DNA from: Lutimonas zeaxanthinifaciens
GTDB taxonomy: Bacteria; Bacteroidota; Bacteroidia; Flavobacteriales; Flavobacteriaceae
Assembly: GCF_030503675.1 (NCBI RefSeq)
Contig: NZ_CP129964.1
Span: forward strand, 992,001 to 1,056,000
DNA length: 64,000 bases
Direction of reading: 5' to 3'
The notes under the pieces are model-generated. The model saw only the letters and a program-made list of their open reading frames with translations, did no database searches and was not told the DNA's origin. Both the position numbers and the translations under genes were made by a program. Position 1 is the stretch's first letter. The number at the start of each line of letters is the position of its first letter. Positions 43,093 to 52,209 of the stretch are shown here, in pieces.

Positions 43093-43500
43093 TCAGCTGA
43101 TCTTATAGAAATCTCTCACATAAGCCAGTTTCTGATTATGCGTCATATTTCCTGAAGTATTTGTTGCTTTCAGCTTTAAGGCTAAATCAGGCGTATCCGT
43201 AATAATTTTTTCCAATTTGAATTTCATTTGAGCGGGCCCAAATAAAAGTATTTCATCAGCCCCTGCTAACTCTTTGACTATTTTTTGAAGAAATTTGTTG
43301 GTGTATTCTTTGATTCTGTTCTCTTTGCCTTTTTCATCAACCATGTACTGATCGCCAAACCTTCCAAATTGCTTTTTCTCCCCTTCTTCCCTTATTCTCG
43401 TTTCAATCTCAGAATAGATGATTTTGGATTGCACTGATTTTTTAGTGAGCGTAATGAGGTTAGCTTCCTTTTGATCGATCCAGATACCTAGTTTTCGCAT
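43093..43500 (-). CDS. baeRF-like (release-factor-fold) small protein
   Basis: A 135-residue protein with the pattern of bacterial proteins loosely annotated as 'translational machinery protein', related to the archaeo-eukaryotic release-factor fold. It begins RKLGIWIDQKEANLITL (the GxWxDxKxA opening), has a basic helical stretch ending KFLQKIVKELAGADEILLFGPAQMKFKLEKII, where FGP is the family's conserved turn, and a final helix MTHNQKLAYVRDFY. No GGQ motif is present, so it is not an active release factor. Ribosome-linked roles are inferred from fold only. It follows the guanine deaminase gene by 16 bases. Confidence 0.55.
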   Translation of the reverse strand: MRKLGIWIDQKEANLITLTKKSVQSKIIYSEIETRIREEGEKKQFGRFGDQYMVDEKGKENRIKEYTNKFLQKIVKELAGADEILLFGPAQMKFKLEKIITDTPDLALKLKATNTSGNMTHNQKLAYVRDFYKIS

Positions 43501-43516
43501 AACAGAATCATTTAAA

Positions 43517-44062
43517 TTAATACTCTATTTTATCTTCTTTTTCTTCCCAGGCCTTAAAGGCTTTCATAGCTTCTTTCCTATTTAATTGTTCAAATGGAAT
43601 TTTTCTTTTGCTCAATTCCATATTGAGTTCCTGATATATAAATTTGTCGTCGAAACCGATTTTTGCTGCATCGGTTTTACTACATCCGTAATAAACTTTT
43701 TTGGGCCTGGCCCAATAGATTGCACCAAGGCACATCGGACAAGGTTCGCAACTTGTATAAATGATACAATCTTCAAGTTGAAAAGAATCAAGTTTTTTAC
43801 AGGCCTCTCTGATCGCTATAATTTCAGCATGAGCAGTTGGGTCATTTGTAGAAGTGACTTTGTTATTGCCTCTGCCAATGATTTCCCCGTCTTTAACTAT
43901 AATACATCCAAAAGGGCCTCCTTCATTCTGTACAACTCCTTTGATTGCTATAGCCGCAGCCTGTTCCATATATTCATTCTCGTCATATGAGACTTCGTCA
44001 TTCTGTTCATTCAGCGCTTTGGCCGCTTCATCAATAAATTTTTTATTAAAATTATTGCACAT
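43517..44062 (-). CDS. guaD: guanine deaminase (nucleoside deaminase family)
   Basis: Converts guanine to xanthine. The C-terminal 150 residues closely follow the Bacillus GuaD pattern: GGPFGCIIVKDGEIIGRG, NDPTAHAEIIAIREAC with the zinc His and catalytic Glu, YTSCEPCPMCLGAIYWARP with the two zinc Cys, and GFDDKFIYQEL, which distinguishes GuaD from the tRNA deaminase TadA. At 181 residues it is about 25 longer at the N-terminus than B. subtilis GuaD; translation may start at Met32 (MEQAAAIAIKG) instead. Located downstream of fumC on the same strand. Confidence 0.85.
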   Translation of the reverse strand: MCNNFNKKFIDEAAKALNEQNDEVSYDENEYMEQAAAIAIKGVVQNEGGPFGCIIVKDGEIIGRGNNKVTSTNDPTAHAEIIAIREACKKLDSFQLEDCIIYTSCEPCPMCLGAIYWARPKKVYYGCSKTDAAKIGFDDKFIYQELNMELSKRKIPFEQLNRKEAMKAFKAWEEKEDKIEY

Positions 44063-44082
44063 GAATATACAAGTTGATATGT

Positions 44083-44116
44083 AGGTGAAAGCCGGCTTAC
44101 AATCCAGCTTTCACCT
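44083..44116 (-). terminator. long hairpin at the 3' end of fumC
   Basis: On the minus strand AGGTGAAAGCTGG pairs with CCGGCTTTCACCT across an 8-base loop: 13 pairs with one U-G. The plus strand would have a C-A mismatch there, so the fumC transcript is the likely functional strand. No T-tract follows, so it may stabilise the 3' end or end transcription inefficiently before guaD. Confidence 0.5.
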
Positions 44117-44126
44117 TTAATTTAAA

Positions 44127-45527
44127 TTATACTTTCAGGCTTCCCACCATATCCTCTGGTTTTACCCATTCATCAAATTCTTCTCCGGTCAGAAAACCAA
44201 GGTTGATGGCTTCTTCCCTTAAGGTTGTACCATTTTTATGAGCAGTCTTGGCAATTTTAGCAGAATTCTCGTAACCGATCTTTGTATTCAATGCGGTAAC
44301 CAGCATCAATGAATTATTCAGCAATTCCTGAATTTTAGGATAGTTTGGTTCAATTCCTACCGCACAATTTTCATTGAATGAAACACAGGCGTCACCGATA
44401 AGTTGAGCCGAATGTAATGCGTTGGCAGCCATTACAGGTTTAAATACATTCAATTCGTAATGTCCTGTCATGCCCCCAACAGTCACGGCAACATCATTTC
44501 CTATGACCTGAGTACAAACCATGGTAAGCGCTTCTGATTGCGTAGGATTTACTTTCCCCGGCATGATGGAAGACCCTGGTTCATTTGCTGGAATAATAAT
44601 TTCTCCAATACCACTTCTTGGTCCTGAAGCCAGCATTCGGATATCATTGGCTATTTTCATCAGTGATACCGCAAGTTGTTTTAAAGCCCCGTGTGTTTCA
44701 ACCACAGCATCGTGGGCCGCAAGGGCCTCAAATTTATTCTCGGCCGAAACAAAAGGCAATTCAGTAAATTCTGCTATATACTTCGCTACAAGTTCGGAAT
44801 ATCCTTCCGGAGTATTGATTCCCGTTCCTACTGCGGTACCTCCCAAGGCCAGTTCAGAAAGGTGTTCCAGTGTATTTTTAAGGGCTTTTATACCGTGATC
44901 AAGTTGCGAAACATATCCTGAAAACTCTTGCCCCAAGGTAAGTGGCGTTGCATCCATTAAATGTGTCCTTCCAATTTTTACAACGTTGGAGAATTCAATA
45001 GACTTTTGGTGAAGGGTATTTCTTAATTGTTCCACACCCGGAATTGTAACTTCCACCACCTTTTTGTAGATGGCAATATGCATACCCGTGGGGAAGGTGT
45101 CATTCGAAGACTGAGACTTGTTCACATCATCGTTTGGATGAATGAATCGCTCGCTATCTGTAAGGTCACCTCCACGATTGACATGCGCTTTATTGGCAAT
45201 TACTTCATTGCAATTCATATTGCTCTGGGTGCCGGAACCTGTTTGCCAAATGACCAATGGGAACTGATCAAATAATTTACCTTCCAGTATCTCGTCACAT
45301 ACGGTTCCTATGGCATCTCTTTTTTCCTTGTCAAGCACACCAAGTTCATGATTTGTATAGGCGGCTGCTTTTTTCAAATATGCAAAACCTTCAATAATTT
45401 CTTTTGGCATAGAGGCTGCCTCACCAATTTTAAAATTGTTTCTTGATCTTTCGGTTTGAGCTCCCCAGTATTTGTCTGCGGGTACCTGGACATCTCCAAT
45501 TGTATCGCGCTCTATTCTGTAATTCAT
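44127..45527 (-). CDS. fumC: class II fumarate hydratase
   Basis: Iron-independent fumarase of the TCA cycle, interconverting fumarate and malate. The start was set at the ATG at 45527 ([32 protein letters not shown], split here as the family N-terminus), since the 15 codons upstream do not fit the family. Length is 466 residues. Landmarks are [17 protein letters not shown], the active-site region [18 protein letters not shown], and the signature [14 protein letters not shown] strong hairpin follows the stop. Confidence 0.96.
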   Translation of the reverse strand: MNYRIERDTIGDVQVPADKYWGAQTERSRNNFKIGEAASMPKEIIEGFAYLKKAAAYTNHELGVLDKEKRDAIGTVCDEILEGKLFDQFPLVIWQTGSGTQSNMNCNEVIANKAHVNRGGDLTDSERFIHPNDDVNKSQSSNDTFPTGMHIAIYKKVVEVTIPGVEQLRNTLHQKSIEFSNVVKIGRTHLMDATPLTLGQEFSGYVSQLDHGIKALKNTLEHLSELALGGTAVGTGINTPEGYSELVAKYIAEFTELPFVSAENKFEALAAHDAVVETHGALKQLAVSLMKIANDIRMLASGPRSGIGEIIIPANEPGSSIMPGKVNPTQSEALTMVCTQVIGNDVAVTVGGMTGHYELNVFKPVMAANALHSAQLIGDACVSFNENCAVGIEPNYPKIQELLNNSLMLVTALNTKIGYENSAKIAKTAHKNGTTLREEAINLGFLTGEEFDEWVKPEDMVGSLKV

Positions 45528-45653
45528 GTGTGATAAATTTGATTCTAAACGTGCTTCAAAGATACAAAACAACGGGCAGAAAAGGCCTTAAAACCATGTG
45601 ATTTTTGTCATGAAATACTTTAGGTTAAGCTTGTATTTTCGCAGGTTTGCATT

Positions 45654-48125
45654 CTATCCGCCAAATTCTCCTCCTTCATCACCACCCATTCCGTTACGCT
45701 GTCTCTGACGTTGCTTTTTCTGATTGAAGCGATAGGTAAACGATAGTCTGAATTGCCGTTGCCTCCATTGGAATTCGCTCTTTTGTTCAAAGGAATCTGT
45801 AAGGGTGTTTGAAACGCGCTTTCTTGAATTAAACATATCATCCACGTTGAAAACCAGCGTGCCATTTCCTTTTAAAATATCCTTGCTGAATGCCATATTC
45901 GCCATAAACATCCCATCTGTTTTTGTTTGAGCGTTCTGTCTTGGCCCTCGGTACATGAGTGTTGTCTGCCAGTCTATTTCGGCAGGTAATGTGATTTTGG
46001 AACTTGCTCTTGTAAACCAGCTGTTAAAATTGGATCCAAAGTCAACCCCATCGTATTCTCCGTCAAGGGTTGAGTTATAGAAATTAAAGCTCAGGTTGAA
46101 CCTCCAGTTTTTCTTTGGGGTATAATTGGCTGAAAATTCAGTTCCATAACGATCTTCAGTGCTCAGGTTTATAGGCGTTCTTCTTATAATTGGAATCCCG
46201 TCCTCAGTAGTTTCTCCAGTGTCCTGGCTTATAAATTGAAAAACATCCGTAGCACGGCTGTAATAAACAGATGTGTTAAAAGTAACTTTTTGCCATCTTT
46301 TGAAATACCCCAGGTCCACCCCGTGAGAAATAGAGGGGTCAAGATCGGGATTTCCTTGAAATATGGTTGTTTGACTTGATTGTGAAGGGAATGGATTGAT
46401 AAACCAGGATCTTGGTCTCCTGATCCTGCTGTTATAGCCAAGTGTCAGATTCTCACTCTCAGTAAATTCATAAACCAGGTTTACCGTTGGAAAAAAGTTC
46501 ACATAATTTTTGGTGTTGACCGAGTCAATATTTTTTCCGGTTGATCGGATATCTATATCTGTTCCCTCAACCCTTAATCCTACCAAAGCTGAAAATTTTC
46601 CGAATTTGTTTCCGTACTGCCCGTAAATGGCCGAAATCATTTCCTCATATTCAAAAAAGTTGGTAAGGCTGTCATTCACAATAAAATCGCCATTTTCATC
46701 CTCGTCATAAAACCTGTAATCTGTATCTCGGTCTTCTGCATTGATTCGAACTCCCAGTTCAACCTGCTGATTCTCACCAATAGGCAGGACATAGTCACTT
46801 TGAAGGAGAAAGCGTTTTTGTACCTCATCCGAAAAAATCGTTTGCGAGGGCAGATCCAATTGTTCCGGATAAAGTTCCTGGTTAGTGATCAGGCTGTTTT
46901 CGGTTTGACTATTGTCCTGATATTGCAGGTCGAGATCAATCTGGTGCCCTTCATTTTTGAATTTATGCAAAAAATTCAGGTCATACTGAAAAACGTTTCC
47001 ATCAGACTCTTGATTTTCATTTCGGAAGGTGGTATTGGCTAAAGCATTAACATCATTATAGGCATCAGTGAAGTTTTCAGAGCTATTGGCTCTTTTGGAA
47101 TCCCGGTACAAAAAACTTCCCGTAAGAGAGGTGTTTTTCGTGAAGTAATATTCAAGGCCAATATTGGCATTTAAGTTTTTTCTCGACCTGTTATAGTCTA
47201 TCTTTTGATCTGTATATGGATAGGTGGCATTTGGAGAGAAATAATTCGTCTCATAACTCGCATTACCCGGTGCTTCTCTGTCTGAATAGCCAATATTAGT
47301 AAAGAAATTTACTTTTTCTAATCGGTAATTCAAACTGGCAGATCCACCATAGTATTTTGGTTCACCAAGATTTAAAGTACCGACTCCGTTAAAACCTGTT
47401 GCCTTGTCTCTTCTTAATATGATATTTAAAATTCCCGCGGTACCCTCAGCATCATATCTTGCTGAAGGACTCGTTATAACCTCTACTTTTGCAATGGCAT
47501 CTGCAGGGAATTGGCGCAGAGCTTCAGTATCATTTAATCCTATCAATCCACTTGGTTTACCATCAATAAGTATTCTGACATTTTCATTTCCTCTAAGGCT
47601 CACTACCCCCTCGGCATCGACGGTTACTGAAGGGACATTGTCAAGTACATCACTTGCAGTTCCACCCTTTACGGTCATATCCTTACCCACATTATAGATC
47701 TTTTTATCGAGTCTGACTTCCATGGTGCTTTTTTCTGCAATAACTTCAACCTCCTCCAAAGCTTCGGAATCTTCCTCAAGAAAAATTTCCCCGAGATCGA
47801 GATTTTTGTTTAGTTCAATATTCTCAAGGGTTATGGTTTTAAATGACAGAAATTCAAAGCTGATATTGTATCTGCCCTTTGGGGCTTCAACGAGGAAATT
47901 CCCCTTGTCATCGGTCATTCCGCCGAAGATCTTAGGCCCCCTTAAGGGTTTTACAATAACCGTGGTAAACTCCAAAGGGATTTTTTCATTCTTCTCATAA
48001 ACCTGACCAACAATTTCAAACATTTCACGTTGCTGTCTCCCGTCTCCCGGAGGTCTTTTACGCTCCTGGCTCGATAAGTGTGCCGTTATAAAAAAAAATA
48101 GGATAAAAATTAAGGGAAGTTTCAT
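45654..48125 (-). CDS. outer-membrane receptor-like protein, OMP_b-brl_3 family (first paralog)
   Basis: An 823-residue TonB-dependent-receptor-like barrel. The order is signal peptide (1-19, FILFFFITAHLSS), CarboxypepD_reg-like domain (about 37-110, IVGQVYEKNEKIPLEFTTV), plug domain (about 125-225, with GGTASDVLDNVPSVTVDAEG and VRILIDGKPSG) and a barrel (about 235-800) ending LSFTYRFNQ. An unusual Gln/Arg-rich then Gly/Glu-rich tail follows the last strand. It lacks a nearby SusD, so it is not a SusC/D pair; substrate unknown. A paralog lies 370 bases upstream. Confidence 0.85.
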   Translation of the reverse strand: MKLPLIFILFFFITAHLSSQERKRPPGDGRQQREMFEIVGQVYEKNEKIPLEFTTVIVKPLRGPKIFGGMTDDKGNFLVEAPKGRYNISFEFLSFKTITLENIELNKNLDLGEIFLEEDSEALEEVEVIAEKSTMEVRLDKKIYNVGKDMTVKGGTASDVLDNVPSVTVDAEGVVSLRGNENVRILIDGKPSGLIGLNDTEALRQFPADAIAKVEVITSPSARYDAEGTAGILNIILRRDKATGFNGVGTLNLGEPKYYGGSASLNYRLEKVNFFTNIGYSDREAPGNASYETNYFSPNATYPYTDQKIDYNRSRKNLNANIGLEYYFTKNTSLTGSFLYRDSKRANSSENFTDAYNDVNALANTTFRNENQESDGNVFQYDLNFLHKFKNEGHQIDLDLQYQDNSQTENSLITNQELYPEQLDLPSQTIFSDEVQKRFLLQSDYVLPIGENQQVELGVRINAEDRDTDYRFYDEDENGDFIVNDSLTNFFEYEEMISAIYGQYGNKFGKFSALVGLRVEGTDIDIRSTGKNIDSVNTKNYVNFFPTVNLVYEFTESENLTLGYNSRIRRPRSWFINPFPSQSSQTTIFQGNPDLDPSISHGVDLGYFKRWQKVTFNTSVYYSRATDVFQFISQDTGETTEDGIPIIRRTPINLSTEDRYGTEFSANYTPKKNWRFNLSFNFYNSTLDGEYDGVDFGSNFNSWFTRASSKITLPAEIDWQTTLMYRGPRQNAQTKTDGMFMANMAFSKDILKGNGTLVFNVDDMFNSRKRVSNTLTDSFEQKSEFQWRQRQFRLSFTYRFNQKKQRQRQRNGMGGDEGGEFGG

Positions 48126-48228
48126 TTAGTCGTTTCAATATGAATCTTTTTATTGGACATGCAATATAGATTTTAGTTTAATTCAAGATCTGTTAATATT
48201 ATGTTAATTTAAAATACTCATATATTTA

Positions 48229-48259
48229 ATTGTCATTTTAAAATAATGTATTATTTTTG
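48229..48259 (+). promoter_or_regulatory. promoter of the 56-residue membrane protein
   Basis: ATTG (48229-48232), a 19-base spacer and TATTTTTG (48252-48259), with the ATG at 48290. Good match to the Bacteroidota consensus on the plus strand, opposite to both flanking receptor genes. Confidence 0.55.
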
Positions 48260-48289
48260 GCACATAATTAAAACCAAGTATACGCTGAT

Positions 48290-48460
48290 ATGGAAATAGG
48301 TCAATTTTTAGGATTTTTAGTTTTCTTAACCATCTTTACAATGGGGTTCTGGATGTTGATTTTTCTATTGACGACAGTTGTTCCATACTGGTTGTTTGGC
48401 AATTTGATCGAAAACTGGAAATTAAAGAAGGAAGCCAAAAAGGCGGCCAAATCAAAATAA
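48290..48460 (+). CDS. small membrane protein, 56 residues
   Basis: A complete mini-gene: promoter, ATG, 56 codons, stop and terminator. The product starts MEIGQFLGFLVFLTIFTM and has two closely spaced hydrophobic segments (about 4-18 and 20-38), then a strongly basic tail (NWKLKKEAKKAAKSK). By the positive-inside rule the tail is cytoplasmic. It is too short for most gene finders and encodes no recognised domain. It sits on the opposite strand between two paralogous outer-membrane receptors, though nothing shows it works with them. Confidence 0.75.
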   Translation: MEIGQFLGFLVFLTIFTMGFWMLIFLLTTVVPYWLFGNLIENWKLKKEAKKAAKSK

Positions 48461-48466
48461 TATCAG

Positions 48467-48497
48467 AAAGCTTGTTGAATAAACAAGCTTTTTTTTT
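48467..48497 (+). terminator. intrinsic terminator after the small membrane protein
   Basis: AAAGCTTGTT pairs with AACAAGCTTT across a short loop and runs into nine T. It lies 6 bases after the stop of the 56-residue gene and overlaps the last bases of the convergent receptor gene (stop at 48496). Confidence 0.85.
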
Positions 48498-50931
48498 ACT
48501 GATTAAGCTGGTCCTCAATTTCAAAAATATTCTTGTCTATATCCTTTGACCTGTTTTGGCTGTTTCTTCGGCTGCTCTTGTTGAAACGATACGAAAAGGA
48601 AAGCAGGTACTGGGTATCAAAAATAAAATCTCTTTGGGTTATTGTGTTTGCCTCCAATGAACTGAACTGTGCTTTCTTGGTGTAAAAGATATCATTGATT
48701 TTAAAGCTTAAAGTAGATTTTCCTCCCCAAAAATCTTTGGAAATGTTAAGATTAGCATACTGTATGGCTTTTAATTCAGTTATCGCCGTTTTTTGAGCCG
48801 ATTGATAGGTGTAATCGATATTGAAGCGTAAGGTATTATTGATTCTGTACAATAACCTGAAATTTCCGTACCAGACCCAGTTATCAAAGTCATAGGCATT
48901 ATCACGGGTATCTGAAAGTTGAGAATAGTAAGGGCTCAATACTCCGTAAAGCCTCAGTTTATTGTTGGGGCTATATGTAGCTTCCACCTCTATACCGGTA
49001 TAGTTCAATGTTCCGTTGTTGATAGGGATTCTTCGATAAATATCAAAACCATCTACTGTCTGGTTACCCGTCTTCTCCAGAACATTTAATATCCTGTCCG
49101 TGGAATTGGAATAGAAAAGTGCGGTATTCATTGTAACTTTCTCAAATTCATGATAGTATTCGAGGTAGAAATAGTTGGTGTAATAAGGCTGAAGATAGGG
49201 ATTCCCAACAAGGATAAATCTTTCATCCGTAAAGGAGTTGAATGGATTTAGTTGTGAAATTGAAGGCCTGTCGATATACTTCGTGTAACCTATTGAAAGT
49301 AAATTCTCATCCTTCAGAGAATACGTGATCAAGGCATTTGGAAAAAGATTTGAATAATCATTGACAAAAGTAGAATCTATAATTTTTTCGTTAATCTCCG
49401 TATTTGTGATTTCAGTACGAAGGCCAAAAGAAAAACTCAATTTTTCAAGTTGTCTGGAATAACTAGCATAAAATGCAGTTATGGTTTCTTTATATTCAAT
49501 CTTACTCGTAAAATCAGGAATCAAATCAAATCTGTTCGTTGACGGATTAAGATTGCTTGAGGCAAAATCATTATCATAATTTCTGAAATTGGTTTTTATT
49601 CCAGCTTCAAAGTTTGCGTCATTTTTCAGCGGAAGCGCATAATCCGCTTTCACATAAAAGTTATCGACGGATTCATCCTTTACGTATTTTTGTTCAGAAA
49701 GGCCGGCTCCTGGATAGGTTTCCGTATTCAGGATGTCAGTTTCATTATCCGCAAGACTATTATCGTATTTCAGGTCAAAGGACAGTTGATGTCCTTCCTC
49801 GTTAAATTCTGTGGCATAACGAATATAAGCCTCCAAAAATCCTTCATCTGTGTTGTCGTCCACATCTCGAACCGAGGATTTTATCAATTCATTTAAAGGT
49901 TGGTAATCATTTAAAAATAATTCGGAATCATAATTTTTGTTGGCGTTAGTGTAAAGAACCGAAGTAGTAAGCGTGTTCTTTTCATCAAGATAAAAGTCGC
50001 TACCCAAATTGATCAAGAAACTATTTCGTTGTCTGTAATCAGAGCGAATCTGATCAAAATTTCCCGTTGGTTCCTGGTTTCCGTCCAAAAAAATCTGTTC
50101 GATCTCTGTATCCTTGATTTTGACGGCATGGTTGAAACTAACCGTAGAATACATATTTATTTTATCTGTTTTATAATTGACAAAAGCCGATAATCCATCG
50201 TTATCCGGTATTCCCAGATGTCCTTCAATGGTACCATTATAACCTTCACTAGATCTTTTTTTGAGGATAATATTTAAAATAGCACCACTTCCTTCAGCGT
50301 CGTATTTAGCTGACTGAGAAATGATTTCCACTTTGTTAATGGTGTTTGCAGGAATCAGGCTCAGAACATCTGCATTGCTCTTCTGTCCGGCATATGGTTT
50401 TCCGTCTACAAGAACAAGCGCTGTGTTACCTCTTACCGTAATGTTTCCTTGAATATCTACTCTAACCGTTGGCGTATTTTCAAGAACTGTAACCGCGTTC
50501 CCCCCAATATTAGCGATATCTTTTGAGGCATTGTAGATCTTTTTAGTCATTTCATGATCCACCAGTTTTGACCTCGCGATCAACTCTATTTCTTCCAGGT
50601 TCTCTATATTCTGTTCGAGCTCTATAATACCCATCTCGATGTCCTGATTGACCGAAAGAACCTGAATGATAAAAGGCTGGAAGGATAAGGACTCAATGAT
50701 ACAGTAATATTTAGAATCCTGAACTGATAATTCGAATTTACCTTCTTTATCCGTTACATCCCCGGTAAGTTCACCGGTATCGATATCCTGAAGTGTCACT
50801 GTAACGAATTGCAACGGCAAGTGAGTTTCGGCATCTTTCACGTAACCGACAACAAGGTTCGTTTCGTTTAGTTCCTGACCTAATAAACTGAAGGAGAGGA
50901 GAAAGATGAGCAGAATACTAAATAGTTTCAT
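48496..50931 (-). CDS. outer-membrane receptor-like protein, OMP_b-brl_3 family (second paralog)
   Basis: A protein of 811 residues from the ATG at 50931 (MKLFSILLIFLLSFSLLG, then QELNETN); five codons upstream (MRLFE) are probably not translated. Same architecture as the gene downstream: CarboxypepD_reg-like domain (about 25-105), plug with GGNAVTVLENTPTVRVDIQGN and LVLVDGKPYAGQ, then a barrel ending LLSFSYRFNKS and a short polar tail. Sequence identity with the neighbour is limited beyond these landmarks, so the duplication is old. Ligand unknown. Confidence 0.85.
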   Translation of the reverse strand: MKLFSILLIFLLSFSLLGQELNETNLVVGYVKDAETHLPLQFVTVTLQDIDTGELTGDVTDKEGKFELSVQDSKYYCIIESLSFQPFIIQVLSVNQDIEMGIIELEQNIENLEEIELIARSKLVDHEMTKKIYNASKDIANIGGNAVTVLENTPTVRVDIQGNITVRGNTALVLVDGKPYAGQKSNADVLSLIPANTINKVEIISQSAKYDAEGSGAILNIILKKRSSEGYNGTIEGHLGIPDNDGLSAFVNYKTDKINMYSTVSFNHAVKIKDTEIEQIFLDGNQEPTGNFDQIRSDYRQRNSFLINLGSDFYLDEKNTLTTSVLYTNANKNYDSELFLNDYQPLNELIKSSVRDVDDNTDEGFLEAYIRYATEFNEEGHQLSFDLKYDNSLADNETDILNTETYPGAGLSEQKYVKDESVDNFYVKADYALPLKNDANFEAGIKTNFRNYDNDFASSNLNPSTNRFDLIPDFTSKIEYKETITAFYASYSRQLEKLSFSFGLRTEITNTEINEKIIDSTFVNDYSNLFPNALITYSLKDENLLSIGYTKYIDRPSISQLNPFNSFTDERFILVGNPYLQPYYTNYFYLEYYHEFEKVTMNTALFYSNSTDRILNVLEKTGNQTVDGFDIYRRIPINNGTLNYTGIEVEATYSPNNKLRLYGVLSPYYSQLSDTRDNAYDFDNWVWYGNFRLLYRINNTLRFNIDYTYQSAQKTAITELKAIQYANLNISKDFWGGKSTLSFKINDIFYTKKAQFSSLEANTITQRDFIFDTQYLLSFSYRFNKSSRRNSQNRSKDIDKNIFEIEDQLNQ

Positions 50932-51030
50932 TTCAAAAAGGCGCAATTTGATAAAAATAGGTTATTCCCGAGGAAAAAAAAATAGTGGTTTCGGGGTATT
51001 TTCAGTCATTTACAATTCGTTCGAAAATAT

Positions 51031-51369
51031 TTAAAGGAGATCCCTGATTTTTTCCGGTGGCCTGCCTATTACTGCCCGTTCACCCTTGACCACAATTGGT
51101 CTTTCAATCAATTTTGGAAATGAAACCATTGCTTCGATTACTTCCTGTTCGCTGAGATTTTTATTCTTGAAATTTTCTTTCCAGTCCTTTTCATTTTTCC
51201 TAACCAGTTCCAGAGCAGGTATGTCTAATTTCCTTATAATATCAGTAAGTTCCTCTACAGAAACGGGCTCTTTTAAGTATTCTCTTATTTCTAAATCCTC
51301 ATCGGCTTCCTTTACAATTGCAAGACCTTGTCTGCTTTTGCTGCACCTTGGATTATGGTAGATTTTCAT
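51031..51369 (-). CDS. arsC: arsenate reductase (ArsC, glutaredoxin-dependent type)
   Basis: A 112-residue thioredoxin-fold protein of the ArsC/Spx superfamily. The N-terminal KIYHNPRCSKSRQGL puts the catalytic Cys at position 9, and IERPIVV carries the conserved Arg that binds the oxyanion. It therefore fits ArsC better than Spx or YffB. No arsB, acr3 or arsR is adjacent, so a role in arsenate resistance is uncertain. Confidence 0.85.
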   Translation of the reverse strand: MKIYHNPRCSKSRQGLAIVKEADEDLEIREYLKEPVSVEELTDIIRKLDIPALELVRKNEKDWKENFKNKNLSEQEVIEAMVSFPKLIERPIVVKGERAVIGRPPEKIRDLL

Positions 51370-51429
51370 TTTTTACAGATTTGATTCGTTGTGAGTTCAA
51401 AAATAAAGTATTTTTTGTTTATGTTAAAT

Positions 51430-51437
51430 TATATTTG
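51430..51437 (+). promoter_or_regulatory. candidate -7 element of tatD-ogt
   Basis: TATATTTG only 4 bases before the ATG pair at 51442 and 51445. If used, the tatD transcript would be leaderless. No -33 element at the right spacing. Confidence 0.3.
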
Positions 51438-51441
51438 CCCT

Positions 51442-52209
51442 ATGATGATAACAGATACACACACCCACTTGTATGTCGAACAATTTGATGATGACAGGAC
51501 GGAAGTTATAGAAAAGGCTATCTCAATGGGTATCAAACGATTCTTTATTCCTGCAATTGATGCCTCTTATTATTCAAGAATGTATGAATTGGAGCAGTCC
51601 TTTCCTGAGAATATATTTTTGATGGCCGGCCTGCATCCTACTCATGTAAAGAAGGATTACTTGAGGGAGTTATCGGAAGTAGAGAAACAACTGGATAACC
51701 ATAAGTTTTACGCGATTGGTGAAATTGGAATTGACCTTTACTGGGACAGGACCCATCTAAAAGAACAGGTAGAGGCTTTTCAAATCCAGATATCCTGGGC
51801 AAAAAAACGAAACTTGCCCATTGTTATCCATTGCAGGGAAGCCTTTGATGAGATTTTTGACGTGCTGGATCAGGTCAACGATGAAAACCTGACCGGAATT
51901 TTTCACTGTTTTACGGGGAACAGAGAGCAAGCCGAAAAAGTTTTGTCTTATGGGTTTAAGATGGGAATTGGGGGAGTTGTAACCTTTAGGAATGGTGGCC
52001 TGGATAAATTTATAGGGGAAATACCTCTGGAACATATTGTGCTTGAAACGGATTCTCCTTATCTTGCTCCAACGCCATTTCGAGGGAAAAGAAATGAAAG
52101 TAGCTATTTGATGAATATTCTGGATAAACTAGCTGATATTTACGGCTGTAGTACTGAAAAAATAGCTCAGATCACAACGCATAATTCTAAGGAAATCTTT
52201 GGTGTTTAA
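51442..52209 (+). CDS. TatD-family metal-dependent hydrolase
   Basis: A 255-residue amidohydrolase-fold nuclease, with 3'-5' exonuclease activity in characterised members. The start was placed at the MMITDTHTHLY position because the HxH metal pair is always near the N-terminus; a GTG 17 codons upstream gives an extension with no family support. Other landmarks are AIGEIGIDLYWD, LPIVIHCREAFDE, GIFHCFTGN and LETDSPYLAPTPFRGKRNE (split motif). The stop overlaps the ogt start by one base (TAATG). Confidence 0.92.
   Translation: MMITDTHTHLYVEQFDDDRTEVIEKAISMGIKRFFIPAIDASYYSRMYELEQSFPENIFLMAGLHPTHVKKDYLRELSEVEKQLDNHKFYAIGEIGIDLYWDRTHLKEQVEAFQIQISWAKKRNLPIVIHCREAFDEIFDVLDQVNDENLTGIFHCFTGNREQAEKVLSYGFKMGIGGVVTFRNGGLDKFIGEIPLEHIVLETDSPYLAPTPFRGKRNESSYLMNILDKLADIYGCSTEKIAQITTHNSKEIFGV

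Noticed and set aside
45528-45572. N-terminal extension of fumarase
   Set aside because: Residues upstream of MNYRIERD do not fit the family and the region precedes the conserved start.
48336-48524. 62-codon minus-strand frame
   Set aside because: Overlaps the 56-codon plus-strand gene, which has its own promoter and terminator.
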